From Paenibacillus sp. 32O-W (GTDB lineage: Bacteria > Bacillota > Bacilli > Paenibacillales > NBRC-103111), in contig NZ_VEGP01000063.1 in the NCBI RefSeq assembly GCF_007679495.1, positions 1 to 36,304 on the forward strand: a stretch of DNA of 36,304 nt. The letters are read 5' to 3'. The notes beneath the pieces are model-generated. The model saw only the letters and a program-made list of their open reading frames with translations. It did not search any database and had not been told where the DNA came from. The position numbers and the translations under genes were made by a program. Shown piece by piece: positions 15,661 through 24,077 of the stretch (positions are counted from its first letter, which is position 1; each line of letters opens with the position of its first letter).

Positions 15661-17892
15661 TTGACGCCTCGACGTGTGCTGCGATGGATCTCCTGGGCCG
15701 TTGTGCTTGGGCTGCTGACATTTTTCATATATGCTTTGGAGAATTATACGGTGGAGCAAGGGGTCATGGGGGATGGGGCCGGCCAGCAGAATGCCGATTT
15801 CCCGAGAGCGGTTCTCGATAAGCTGGGCGATCTTTCCGTCTATGAGAAAGTGGCGGAGAACCGGCGGTTGTCGCTGTACTACGAACCGCTTACCTCCTCT
15901 ATTGCCGTTGAGGACAAAGAAACAGGCGCGGTATGGCTGTCGGCTTCCGATGTTTCCGACGAAGAGGCGGGCGGGAGTCAGCTCCTTAAGGACAGTCTGA
16001 AGTCGCCGTTTAATTTCTCCTATGCCGATATTGGACGCCCCACCCATGAGGTGGTTAGTTCCAACCTGATTTCCAGCTCGCCCACAATCGGGAAAGAAGC
16101 GGTGGACAACGGAATCAGGGTTACGTATCAGTTTGACAATCTCGGCCTGCAGTTCGCGATCGAGTTCACGCTTGATGAGGACCGTCTGGTCGTCTCCGTA
16201 CCGGTTACGGAAATCCGCGAGCAAGGGAATTACGCCCTTGTCTCCATCGAGCCGGTTCCCAATCTGGGAGCGGCTTCCGATCGGGATAAGGGGTATATGT
16301 TCTATCCGGATGGCAGCGGAGCGATCTCCTATTTCAAGGAAAGCCATCCCCAATACAGGGAAAAGTATTCTGCGCTTGTCTACGGCTCTGAGGATATATT
16401 CGAGAGGAACGGACAACGAGCGGAGAACGCTTATTTACCGGTATTCGGAGTCCATAAGAACGGCAGAGGATTCGTGGCTTATATCACGGAAGGAGAGTTT
16501 GAATCGAAGATTCACTATGCTCCAAGCGGTTACCTGGTCAATGTGAACCGCGTTTCCGCGGAATTCCTCTACCGGCGCGAATATTCCGCAGCGATCCGCA
16601 AAGGGGAACACGCCAGAAGGGTAGAAACCACTATGCGGGCTTTCGATCATCAAGTCGCCTATCACTTTCTGCCGAAGGACAGGGCGGAATATCCGGATAT
16701 GGCCGATATTTATCGGGAGTACCTGATTCAATCGGGCAAGCTTCATAGGACGATAGAGAAGAACAGCCGGACGATTCCTCTCGCCTTGAATTTGTTTATG
16801 GGCGTGAAGGAGGAACGGGTGCTGAAGGATCGCTTCGTGCAGGCTACGACCTTCGAGCAGGCGGAGAATATTGTTCAGCAGTTGAAATCAGCCGGAGTGG
16901 AGGAGATGAGCGTCATTGTCAAGGGGTGGATGACAGGAGGATACGGGGATTTTCCGGACGGAACCGCTGCTGCCGGCGAGCTGGGCGGTGCCTCCGGGCT
17001 GAAGCGGCTCGCCCGAACGATGAAGGAGAACGGCCTGGAGCTGTTTCTGAATTTCAACAATGTTCATGCTAACGCGGATAATCTGGGCGTGAGGAAGATG
17101 TCGGCGGTCATGAAGGACCCGGGCAGGCTGCCGCTGCAGAACTATTACGGAGATTCGCTGCTGCTGAATGCAGTGACAGCGGCAAGCCGCTTTGACTCCG
17201 GTCATAAGCAGACTTTGTCCGGATACGGAGCGAGCGGAATCGATTTTGAAGCTTATGGGGATTTGGCTGTTGCCGATCACAGCGAATGGAACCCTCTGAC
17301 CAGGGAAGGAACCGTCGGGCAGTGGCTCTCCATGCTTCGGGAATCCCGGGAGATGAACGGGAAGGCGGCGGTTCACGGCGGAAATCAATATGTTCTTCAC
17401 CTGGCGGACCGGTTGTCGGATCTTCCGCTGGAGGACTCCCGCTACGTCTTCACAGACGAGGCCGTTCCTTTCTACCCGATGATTGTCCATGGCAGCATTC
17501 CGTACAGCGGCGACATCCCGCTCAATATCCATCACGATCAGCGGCAGGGATTCCTTAGATGGGTGGAATACGGAAGTATGCCTCTCTACGAATTGACCTG
17601 GCAGGAGCCGGAGGAGCTTCGCTTCACGGAATACCGCAAGCTGTTCAGCTCTGCCTTCGGGCAATGGGCTCCGGTCATCATCGAGCAGTACCGGGAGCTG
17701 AACGAGAGGCTCGGGCATACCTGGGGGCTCGCGATGACCTCTCATCGCAAGCTGGAACGGAATGTATACGAGACGGGTTACGAGGATGGAACGAGGGTAA
17801 TCGTCAATTATGGCTCTATTCCTTATGAGACGGAAGGGACGACGGTTAAACCGCTGAATTACGCTGTTTTGACCAAGGAGGTGGGGGAATGA
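15661..17892 (+). CDS. DUF5696 membrane-anchored protein, glycoside-hydrolase-like
   Basis: The 743-residue protein has an N-terminal anchor (ISWAVVLGLLTFFIYALE, about 10-27) and should face outward. Residues about 65-330 look like a large beta-sandwich (RRLSLYYEPLTSSIAVEDKE; GYMFYPDGSGAI), as in the mutarotase-like domain ahead of many glycosidases. Residues about 370-690 look like a TIM barrel (EERVLKDRFVQATTFEQAEN, MSVIVKGWMTGGYGD, LELFLNFNNVHAN, GIDFEAYGD, YVFTDEAVPFY). A short beta domain ends the chain (ERNVYETGYEDGTRVIVNYG). Asp528, Glu530, Asp599 and Glu600 are candidate acids. The DUF5696 assignment is from memory; a glycosidase role is inference. The start is TTG with AAAGGAGGGGGGG upstream. 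It overlaps the next permease by four bases. Confidence 0.78.
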   Translation: MTPRRVLRWISWAVVLGLLTFFIYALENYTVEQGVMGDGAGQQNADFPRAVLDKLGDLSVYEKVAENRRLSLYYEPLTSSIAVEDKETGAVWLSASDVSDEEAGGSQLLKDSLKSPFNFSYADIGRPTHEVVSSNLISSSPTIGKEAVDNGIRVTYQFDNLGLQFAIEFTLDEDRLVVSVPVTEIREQGNYALVSIEPVPNLGAASDRDKGYMFYPDGSGAISYFKESHPQYREKYSALVYGSEDIFERNGQRAENAYLPVFGVHKNGRGFVAYITEGEFESKIHYAPSGYLVNVNRVSAEFLYRREYSAAIRKGEHARRVETTMRAFDHQVAYHFLPKDRAEYPDMADIYREYLIQSGKLHRTIEKNSRTIPLALNLFMGVKEERVLKDRFVQATTFEQAENIVQQLKSAGVEEMSVIVKGWMTGGYGDFPDGTAAAGELGGASGLKRLARTMKENGLELFLNFNNVHANADNLGVRKMSAVMKDPGRLPLQNYYGDSLLLNAVTAASRFDSGHKQTLSGYGASGIDFEAYGDLAVADHSEWNPLTREGTVGQWLSMLRESREMNGKAAVHGGNQYVLHLADRLSDLPLEDSRYVFTDEAVPFYPMIVHGSIPYSGDIPLNIHHDQRQGFLRWVEYGSMPLYELTWQEPEELRFTEYRKLFSSAFGQWAPVIIEQYRELNERLGHTWGLAMTSHRKLERNVYETGYEDGTRVIVNYGSIPYETEGTTVKPLNYAVLTKEVGE

Positions 17893-18785
17893 AGCTGGGC
17901 CTGGAAAGAAGAAAGAGGATCAGCGGGCTTCTCTTCATCTCCCCGTGGCTGGTCGGCTTTGCCGCCTTCCTCGTCTATCCGCTGATCAAGTCTCTCTATA
18001 TGAGCTTTCGTGAAATTCAGGCGGTGGCTGATTTGCAGATGACCTTCGTCGGCTGGGACAACTATTCGAAAGCGATTTTGAAGGACACGCAGTTCATCCC
18101 GTTCTTTTATAAGGCCATTCAGGATGCCATCGTTGAGATTCCGCTCATCCTTGTCTTTTCCTTCTTCATCGCCACTTTATTAAACCAGGAAACCGTAGGC
18201 CGGATGTTCTTCCGCGGAGCCTTCTTCCTGCCGGTGCTGATCGGCTCGGGCTTCGTGATGCAGCAGCTTCTGGGCCAGGGGATAGGCGGGCTGGATGCGG
18301 TGAAGGACCCGACGGAAATGATGCGCGAAGGCGTTGCCAACGGGCTTGCGGTGCCCGAAGCCATCGCTATGTACCTGCCGAATGATTTGGTCAAGACGCT
18401 GTCCGACATCATGGGCAGACTGACGATCATTTTCTGGAAGACGGGAATCCAGATTCTGCTCTTTCTGGCCGGACTGCAGGGAATTTCGGATTCGCTGTAT
18501 GAATCGGCGAAATGTGACGGCGCCACTCCTTGGGAAATGTTCTGGAAAATTACGTTTCCGCTCATGACCCCGGTGCTGCTTCTCAACGGAATTTTCACGC
18601 TGGTGGACTCGTTCACGGACATGCGCAATAACGTTATGCGCTATATCCAGAAGGTGGCGTTCACCGATATTGAGTTCGGTTATGCCGCGGCGCTCGGCTG
18701 GATTTATTTCGTGTTCGTATTTCTGCTGATTGTGCTGATCTTCACCTTGACCCGCAAGAGCGTATTTTACGCAGGGGACAGGTAA
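17889..18785 (+). CDS. Sugar ABC transporter permease (MalF/UgpA type), second pair
   Basis: The 298-residue protein has six predicted helices (GLLFISPWLVGFAAFLVYPL at the start) and the EAA loop SLYESAKCDGATPWEMFWKI followed by TFPLMTP. Between helices 3 and 4 is an extended segment (about 139-175: GGLDAVKDPTEMMREG through MYLPNDLVKTLSDIMG), longer than in the first pair, which would lie outside. The ATG overlaps the stop of the DUF5696 gene (ATGA) with GGAGGTGGGGG before it, so translation is coupled. The tight coupling suggests that this transporter and the DUF5696 protein handle the same substrate. Confidence 0.9.
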   Translation: MKLGLERRKRISGLLFISPWLVGFAAFLVYPLIKSLYMSFREIQAVADLQMTFVGWDNYSKAILKDTQFIPFFYKAIQDAIVEIPLILVFSFFIATLLNQETVGRMFFRGAFFLPVLIGSGFVMQQLLGQGIGGLDAVKDPTEMMREGVANGLAVPEAIAMYLPNDLVKTLSDIMGRLTIIFWKTGIQILLFLAGLQGISDSLYESAKCDGATPWEMFWKITFPLMTPVLLLNGIFTLVDSFTDMRNNVMRYIQKVAFTDIEFGYAAALGWIYFVFVFLLIVLIFTLTRKSVFYAGDR

Positions 18786-18878
18786 CACAGAGTGGGCGGC
18801 GCTCTTGCTTCAACGGCATGTCGGAAGCCATCCCAGTCTATGCGGCTACATGCGGAAGCATAAGGAGGAGGTTTAAAG

Positions 18879-19820
18879 ATGCAGACTGTTCGTACCCGCC
18901 CGAGTATCGGGGCAAGAATGGCTTTGGCCGCGGAAGGGATTCGCAGGTGGAAAATCGCATATCGCATCTACCGGCTGTTCATCTATCTCTTTCTGATCGG
19001 ACTGTCGTTCGTGTTCCTGTATCCGTTTCTCTTCATGATCTCGACCTCGTTCAAATCCCCGGGCGATCTGGTCGATCCGACGGTATACTGGATTCCGAAG
19101 CAGTTCAGTGTGAAGGGATATTTCGACGCCTACGCGGCTCTTAATTATTTGCCCTATCTGAAAAACACGGTCGTCCTGACGCTGCTCACCGTTACCGGCC
19201 AGATGCTGTCCTGCGCGGTAGTCGGCTACGGCTTCGCCCGCTTCCGCTTCCCGGGCAGGGAGCTGTTGTTCGCGCTCGCTATGTTTACCATGATAGTGCC
19301 TCCGCAAACGATCATCGTGCCGATGTTTATTCAATACAAGGAATTGAACTGGATCAATACGATTCTGCCCATGGTTGTGCCGAGCTTCTTCGCTAACGGA
19401 CTGCGCGGGGCCTTGTTTATCTTCATCTTCCGCCAGTTTTTCCGCGGCTTGCCTCATGAGCTGGAGGATGCGGCCCGGGTGGACGGCTGCGGCGCACTGC
19501 GAACCTTCATCCGTATCGTGCTGCCGGTCTCCATTCCGCCTATACTTGTATCGGCGATTCTTTCGGTGGTGTGGCACTGGAACGATTTCTTCGAGCCGGC
19601 CATCTTCCTGGTCGACCGTGATAAATTTACTCTGCCGATGATGCTGCCCTTCCTCGGGCAGTCGCTGAACTCGATGTCGGGAGGGACGGCCAGCGCCAAT
19701 GTGGACCAGGCGACAACGATGGCCGGATGTGTCCTTGTCATCCTTCCAATCCTGATTCTCTATCTCGAAATTCAGCGTTACTTTATGAAGAGTATCGAAC
19801 GCTCCGGAATTGTAGGATGA
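18879..19820 (+). CDS. Carbohydrate ABC transporter permease (MalG/UgpE type), second pair
   Basis: The 313-residue protein has six predicted helices (LFIYLFLIGLSFVFLYPFLF first) and the EAA loop ELEDAARVDGCGALRTFIRI followed by VLPVSIPP. It completes the second permease pair with the gene at 17889, 93 bases upstream. AAGGAGGAGG lies before the ATG. It is the last gene of the locus. No binding protein of its own follows, so one of the two upstream binding proteins must serve it. Confidence 0.9.
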   Translation: MQTVRTRPSIGARMALAAEGIRRWKIAYRIYRLFIYLFLIGLSFVFLYPFLFMISTSFKSPGDLVDPTVYWIPKQFSVKGYFDAYAALNYLPYLKNTVVLTLLTVTGQMLSCAVVGYGFARFRFPGRELLFALAMFTMIVPPQTIIVPMFIQYKELNWINTILPMVVPSFFANGLRGALFIFIFRQFFRGLPHELEDAARVDGCGALRTFIRIVLPVSIPPILVSAILSVVWHWNDFFEPAIFLVDRDKFTLPMMLPFLGQSLNSMSGGTASANVDQATTMAGCVLVILPILILYLEIQRYFMKSIERSGIVG

Positions 19821-19889
19821 AAATGTTGGATGACAGTCTATTCCAGATATGTTAATATAAATTTGCTTGCAATTTAATACATTATTCAA

Positions 19890-19985
19890 ACTACTAGGGG
19901 TGCCCTATATTCGGGCTGAGAGGAACGCAGATAGCTTCCAACTCTTATGAACCTGATCTGGTTAGTACCAGCGGAGGGAAGTAGT
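19890..19985 (+). ncRNA. TPP riboswitch (THI element)
   Basis: All conserved blocks are present: GGGGTGCC (19897-19904), GGCTGAGAGG (19914-19923), and GAACCTGATCTGGTTAGTAC continuing to CAGCGGAGGGAA (19939-19980). ACTACT (19890-19895) pairs with AGTAGT (19980-19985) as the closing P1 stem. It binds thiamine pyrophosphate and should shut off the thiamine-salvage operon downstream when TPP is plentiful. Confidence 0.97.
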
Positions 19986-19988
19986 CAC

Positions 19989-20063
19989 TAGGGTATTTGT
20001 ATACCCTATTATTTCCGCAGACCAAGAACCGGGTTCATGAATGCCATGAATCGGTTCTTTTTT
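19989..20063 (+). terminator. Expression platform of the TPP riboswitch: two hairpins, the second a terminator
   Basis: TAGGGTAT-TTGT-ATACCCTA (19989-20008) is a perfect 8-bp hairpin right after P1. A second hairpin, AAGAACCGGGTTCATG (20024-20039) with CATGAATCGGTTCTT (20045-20059), runs into a T tract to 20063, a standard intrinsic terminator. This suggests control by premature termination; the antiterminator partner was not worked out. The remaining 20064-20201 stretch holds no gene beyond the tenA ribosome binding site. Confidence 0.8.
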
Positions 20064-20201
20064 ATTTATCCGATTCCCTCTCCCCCCCCATGAAGAAAGG
20101 AGGTTCCTTCTCCATCCAGCCAATTTGCAGCCCATTCGGCTGAACTTGCAAGCGATTCTATGCAATTCTATTGATTTTCAACATTCAAGGAGGCGGTTCC
20201 A

Positions 20202-20894
20202 ATGACTTTTACTCAACAATTACGGGAAACCAACCAGGATTTGTTCGAAATGATTTTCCATCATCCGTTTGTAGAAGGGATCGGCCGCGGAGATATTGCC
20301 AAAGAAGCGGTCATGCATTATGTAAAAGCCGATTTTGAATATTTGAACGCATTTATGAAAATCTATGCGATTGCCATGTCCAAGTCGGATACTCGCAGCG
20401 ATATTGCCTTTTTCCATGAACAGGTAGGCTTTACCTTACACTCGGAAACCGGCCCGCATATGAATTTGTGCGACTATATCGGCGTTTCCTATAAGGAATT
20501 GCAGGGTCATCCACTCCCGCCAACTGCGGATCATTATGTGAAGCATATGATGTATCATGCCTATACCGGTTCACTCGGGGAAATCTACGCCGCTCTCTTG
20601 CCGTGCCCATGGACCTATTTGGAAATCGGCAAGGTGCTCATGGAGAAATATAAGCCTCAAGCGAACCATCCTTTTTATCGCTGGATTACTTTCTATGCCG
20701 ACTCGGGAATAGAAGCACTCACCGAAACCTTGTGCAAGCGGCTCGATGCTTGTGCCGAAGAAGCCTCGGAAGCCGAGAAAAACCGGATGCGCGACGCCTT
20801 TCGAAAAAGCTGCCAGCTCGAGCTCGGCTTCTGGGAAATGTCCCTGACTTGCGAAACATGGCCCGCCGGAAACATTGGAGTGACTGCGCCATGA
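20202..20894 (+). CDS. tenA: Aminopyrimidine aminohydrolase (thiaminase II)
   Basis: The 230-residue protein is TenA. The catalytic Cys135 in LLPCPWTYLEIG, Asp44 in VKADFEYL and Glu212 in LGFWEM match the residues needed by the Bacillus enzyme, and the usual start TQQLRETNQDLFEMIFHHPF is present. It hydrolyses aminomethyl-pyrimidine from degraded thiamine to HMP in the cytoplasm, feeding ThiD. AAGGAGG precedes the ATG. It is the first gene behind the TPP riboswitch, and thiD starts within its stop codon (ATGA). Confidence 0.95.
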   Translation: MTFTQQLRETNQDLFEMIFHHPFVEGIGRGDIAKEAVMHYVKADFEYLNAFMKIYAIAMSKSDTRSDIAFFHEQVGFTLHSETGPHMNLCDYIGVSYKELQGHPLPPTADHYVKHMMYHAYTGSLGEIYAALLPCPWTYLEIGKVLMEKYKPQANHPFYRWITFYADSGIEALTETLCKRLDACAEEASEAEKNRMRDAFRKSCQLELGFWEMSLTCETWPAGNIGVTAP

Positions 20895-21697
20895 AGCGTG
20901 TTCCTTGTGCTCTCACCATTGCCGGAACGGACCCGACGGGCGGCGCCGGTATCCAGGCCGATCTGAAAACATTTCAAGAACTGCAGGTGTACGGAATGTC
21001 CGTCATTACTTCCGTTCTCGCGCAGAATACGACCGGAGTCCAGGATGTCGTCCATCATTCGGCGGCTTTCATCGGTCGTCAACTGGATTCCGTTACAGAG
21101 GATATACCGGTTCACGCTTTTAAAACAGGGATGATTGCGCATTTGGAGATGATGGAATGGCTGGCAAGGAAGATTCCGGAAATTAAAGCCCCTTATGTGA
21201 TGGACCCCGTCATGATAGCGACAAGCGGGGATGCGCTCATTGATCCGGATGCGCGCGCCTTCTTGAAGGACAGGCTCCTGCCGCTTGCCAGCATTGTCAC
21301 GCCGAATATCCCGGAGGCGGAGAGCTTGACCGGCGGTACGATTACAACGACAGCGGATATGGAGGAAGCGGCCGTAGCGCTCGTTAACCTGTACGGGGCC
21401 GGAGCCGCACTTGTCAAAGGCGGACATTTACGCGGAGAGGCTGTAGATATTCTATACGACGGGGAAAAGCTGTACGCTCTGTCTGCGGATAGAATCGAGA
21501 CGACCAACACGCACGGTACCGGTTGTACGTTATCGGCCGCGATTACCGCCTATTTGGCGCAGGGGCTTCCCTTATATGAGGCTGTGCGCAAGGCCAAAGA
21601 CTATATTACCGCGGCCATCCGCCATTCCTTGCCGCTTGGGAAAGGCAGTGGCCCGACGAATCATTGGGCGCCGCGGATCGGAGGCAGCCAAGCATGA
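20891..21697 (+). CDS. thiD: Hydroxymethylpyrimidine/phosphomethylpyrimidine kinase
   Basis: The 268-residue ribokinase-fold enzyme phosphorylates HMP twice to HMP-PP. It shows the N-terminal ALTIAGTDPTGGAGIQADLK signature, PYVMDPVMIATSGDAL, TPNIPEAESLTG, and the anion-hole motif THGTGCTLSAAI with its catalytic Cys. The start is placed at 20891, where ATG overlaps the tenA stop with GGAG ten bases upstream; the long reading back to 20732 runs inside tenA in another frame. It works between TenA, which supplies HMP, and ThiE, which joins HMP-PP to the thiazole. Confidence 0.95.
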   Translation: MKRVPCALTIAGTDPTGGAGIQADLKTFQELQVYGMSVITSVLAQNTTGVQDVVHHSAAFIGRQLDSVTEDIPVHAFKTGMIAHLEMMEWLARKIPEIKAPYVMDPVMIATSGDALIDPDARAFLKDRLLPLASIVTPNIPEAESLTGGTITTTADMEEAAVALVNLYGAGAALVKGGHLRGEAVDILYDGEKLYALSADRIETTNTHGTGCTLSAAITAYLAQGLPLYEAVRKAKDYITAAIRHSLPLGKGSGPTNHWAPRIGGSQA

Positions 21698-22464
21698 ATC
21701 AGTCGATTATCGATCAAGTTCGCCGACAAGTGCCGTTTATCTATCACCTGACCAATCAGGTGGTCATGAATTTCAGCGCCAACGGGCTGCTCGCTTTCGG
21801 CGGTACGCCCGCCATGGCCAAATATATAGAAGTGGCGGAACCGCTGGCAGCGGCATCCGACGGGGTTCTGATCAATTTAGGCACACTCTCTCGCGATGAA
21901 GTGCCGGCATTGATCAAAGCAGGTAAAGCCGCGAATCAAAAAGGGATCCCCGTTGTCCTTGATCCGGTGGCGATTGCTTGCTCGGCCTTCACTAAAGAAG
22001 CGGGGCGGGAAATACTGCAGGAGGTGAAGCTGGCCGCGGTCAAGGGCAATGCCGGGGAAATGGCTTATCTTGCCGATATTCCGTGGGAAACCCGTGGAGT
22101 TGATTCCATAGGCGGCGGCGATGCGTCGGCAGTGGCCGGGGAAGTGGCGAAGCGTTACAGCACGATAGCGGTCGTTACGGGGGAAACCGATTATATAGCG
22201 AGTGAGGACAAGCTGCTCGTTAATGAAACCGGCCATCCGCTGTTGACCAAAATAACGGGAGGCGGCTGTCTGCTCGGCTCGATTCTGGCCGCCTGCCTGA
22301 CGACCGATGCCGATGTCCTGGAGCAAGCCTATACGGCCGTATCCTTCTACGGGCTGGCGGCGGAGTATGCGGCAGCCCGTCCCGAAGTACGCGGTCCCGG
22401 TACGTTCCTGCCCGCTTTTCTTGACGCTCTGTCCTACGACATTAAAGATTTGGAGGGGAAATAA
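21694..22464 (+). CDS. thiM: Hydroxyethylthiazole kinase
   Basis: The 256-residue protein phosphorylates recycled hydroxyethylthiazole. Family marks are IYHLTNQVVMNFSANGLLAF, GGTPAMA, VVLDPVAIACSAFT, VKGNAGEMAYLA, and the active-site TGGGCLLGSILAA with its Cys. The ATG at 21694 overlaps the thiD stop by four bases, with GGAGG nine bases before it. Having thiM with tenA and thiD but without thiC or thiG in the operon marks a salvage, not a full biosynthetic, pathway at this site. Confidence 0.95.
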   Translation: MNQSIIDQVRRQVPFIYHLTNQVVMNFSANGLLAFGGTPAMAKYIEVAEPLAAASDGVLINLGTLSRDEVPALIKAGKAANQKGIPVVLDPVAIACSAFTKEAGREILQEVKLAAVKGNAGEMAYLADIPWETRGVDSIGGGDASAVAGEVAKRYSTIAVVTGETDYIASEDKLLVNETGHPLLTKITGGGCLLGSILAACLTTDADVLEQAYTAVSFYGLAAEYAAARPEVRGPGTFLPAFLDALSYDIKDLEGK

Positions 22465-23085
22465 ATGAGAATTCAACGTGCGCAGCTTCGCAAATATTTT
22501 ATTATGGGGAGCCAGGATTGCACACGAAGCCCCGAGGAAATATTGCTGGAGGCGGCGAAAGCGGGCATTACCGCTTTTCAATTCCGCGAGAAGGGCCCCG
22601 GTTCGCTGTCCGGCAGCGCAAAGCTGGAGCTCGGCAAAAAACTGCGCAAAATTTGTTCCGAATATGGTATTTTATTTATCATAAACAATGACGTGGAACT
22701 GATCGAGCCGCTTCAAGCCGACGGTATTCATGTCGGACAGCAGGATGAACGAACAGACACGATCCGCGCGCGCTTTCCCGATACGATCATCGGGCTGTCC
22801 GTGACGAATATCGAGGAGGCCAGTCGGCCTTCGATGGCCTGTGCCGATTACGTCGGGGCAGGGCCCGTATACCGCACGGCAACGAAAATCGATGCCAAAG
22901 AGCCCGTCGGCACCGCCTGGATCCGGGAGCTGCGCGCTTTTCTGCCGGAAATGCCGATGGTCGCTATCGGCGGCATCACACCGGACAATGCCCGCCTTTC
23001 ACTGGATGCAGGGGCTGACGGCGTTGCCGTCGTCTCCGCCATTACGAAGTCCGGCAATATCCGGGAAACGGTCGCACGTTTATAA
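22465..23085 (+). CDS. thiE: Thiamine-phosphate synthase
   Basis: The 206-residue TIM-barrel enzyme condenses HMP-PP with thiazole phosphate to thiamine phosphate. It shows YFIMGSQDC, ITAFQFREKGPGS (substrate and diphosphate binding), INNDVELIEPLQADGIHVGQ with the Mg-binding Asp, YVGAGPVYRTATKIDAKEPVG, and the phosphate loop AIGGITPDNA. The start follows the thiM stop with no gap, with GGAGGGGAAA as its binding site inside thiM. It completes the salvage set. Confidence 0.95.
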   Translation: MRIQRAQLRKYFIMGSQDCTRSPEEILLEAAKAGITAFQFREKGPGSLSGSAKLELGKKLRKICSEYGILFIINNDVELIEPLQADGIHVGQQDERTDTIRARFPDTIIGLSVTNIEEASRPSMACADYVGAGPVYRTATKIDAKEPVGTAWIRELRAFLPEMPMVAIGGITPDNARLSLDAGADGVAVVSAITKSGNIRETVARL

Positions 23086-23129
23086 ATACCACAACGTTTT
23101 ACTTGTGAATGAAGAAAGGAACCCGTCCA

Positions 23130-24005
23130 ATGTCTATGAAATTGCCCGAAGTATCGGCAGATGCACCGCAATGCGAGCTGACGGTCCTGAACGCCGGATT
23201 TTACCGGGCGTCCCTAAACATGCTGCATAAAGAGCGCCCCCGGCAACAAATCTGGGGGCCGGCATTATTCTTTCTTATCCGGCATCCGAAGAACGGTTAT
23301 TTTCTGTTCGATACCGGCTATTCCACGCGTTTCCGGGAAGCAACCCGCCTCGTTCCATACCGATTGATGCGTTTGGCGACGCCGGTTCGCATTACGGAAC
23401 AGGAGCACGCTCTGGTTCAATTGCAGGCGATGGGGGTTGAGCCGGATGAGGTGACGGTCATCTTGTCCCATATGCATGTGGATCATACGGGGGGAATCCA
23501 TGATTTCCCCCGTTCTCAAATTATAGTCAACAAGGTGGAATGGGAATTTACGCAGGGGCGGTCCCCCTTAAGGCTGTTTCCCCACGCCTATCTTTCCTCT
23601 CTCTTTAACCAAATCGATCCGAATCGGGTCAGACTGATCGATTTCGATTCTTCCTCCGGATACGGTCCTTTGCCACAGGCTGTGGATCTGTTGGGCGACG
23701 AATCGCTTGTGCTTGTCCCGCTGCCGGGCCATTCCGTCGGACAGATGGGCCTGCTGATCAATCATACCCGGCAGGGAAGAGTCCTGCTCTGCGCGGATGC
23801 GGTCTACATGCAGGACAATTATCGTGACAGGCTGGCCGGAAGCCGGATCAGCCGGATAGCGCATTACGATTATTCGCAATATCTAAGTCAATTTGCGCTG
23901 CTGCACGATTTGGAGAAGGAGAACAGCGGTCTGACCATCCTGCCTTCTCACGACCCCGGAGTATATGAACGATATGTTCTGGGCAAAGGTCGGGCAGGCC
24001 AATAG
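23130..24005 (+). CDS. Metallo-beta-lactamase-fold hydrolase, AHL-lactonase-like
   Basis: The 291-residue protein carries the dinuclear zinc set in order: HMHVDH (His114, His116, Asp118, His119), His201 in LPGHSVGQ, Asp223 in LLCADAVYM, and His274 in LPSHDPGVY. Layout and length fit the N-acyl-homoserine lactonase (AiiA/AhlD) branch. That branch also covers other lactonases and phosphoesterases, so substrate is not settled. The ATG at 23130 is chosen for AAAGGA nine bases upstream; the ATG at 23109 has none. It begins 44 bases after thiE in the same direction with no terminator visible between, so it may be read with the thiamine operon and fall under TPP control. Confidence 0.85.
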   Translation: MSMKLPEVSADAPQCELTVLNAGFYRASLNMLHKERPRQQIWGPALFFLIRHPKNGYFLFDTGYSTRFREATRLVPYRLMRLATPVRITEQEHALVQLQAMGVEPDEVTVILSHMHVDHTGGIHDFPRSQIIVNKVEWEFTQGRSPLRLFPHAYLSSLFNQIDPNRVRLIDFDSSSGYGPLPQAVDLLGDESLVLVPLPGHSVGQMGLLINHTRQGRVLLCADAVYMQDNYRDRLAGSRISRIAHYDYSQYLSQFALLHDLEKENSGLTILPSHDPGVYERYVLGKGRAGQ

Positions 24006-24077
24006 ATTATGGAAAACAGATCGCTGCCGTCATCCTTCCTCCCGTCTTAGGGATGGGGGAGACCCCTTGGGTGCGCC

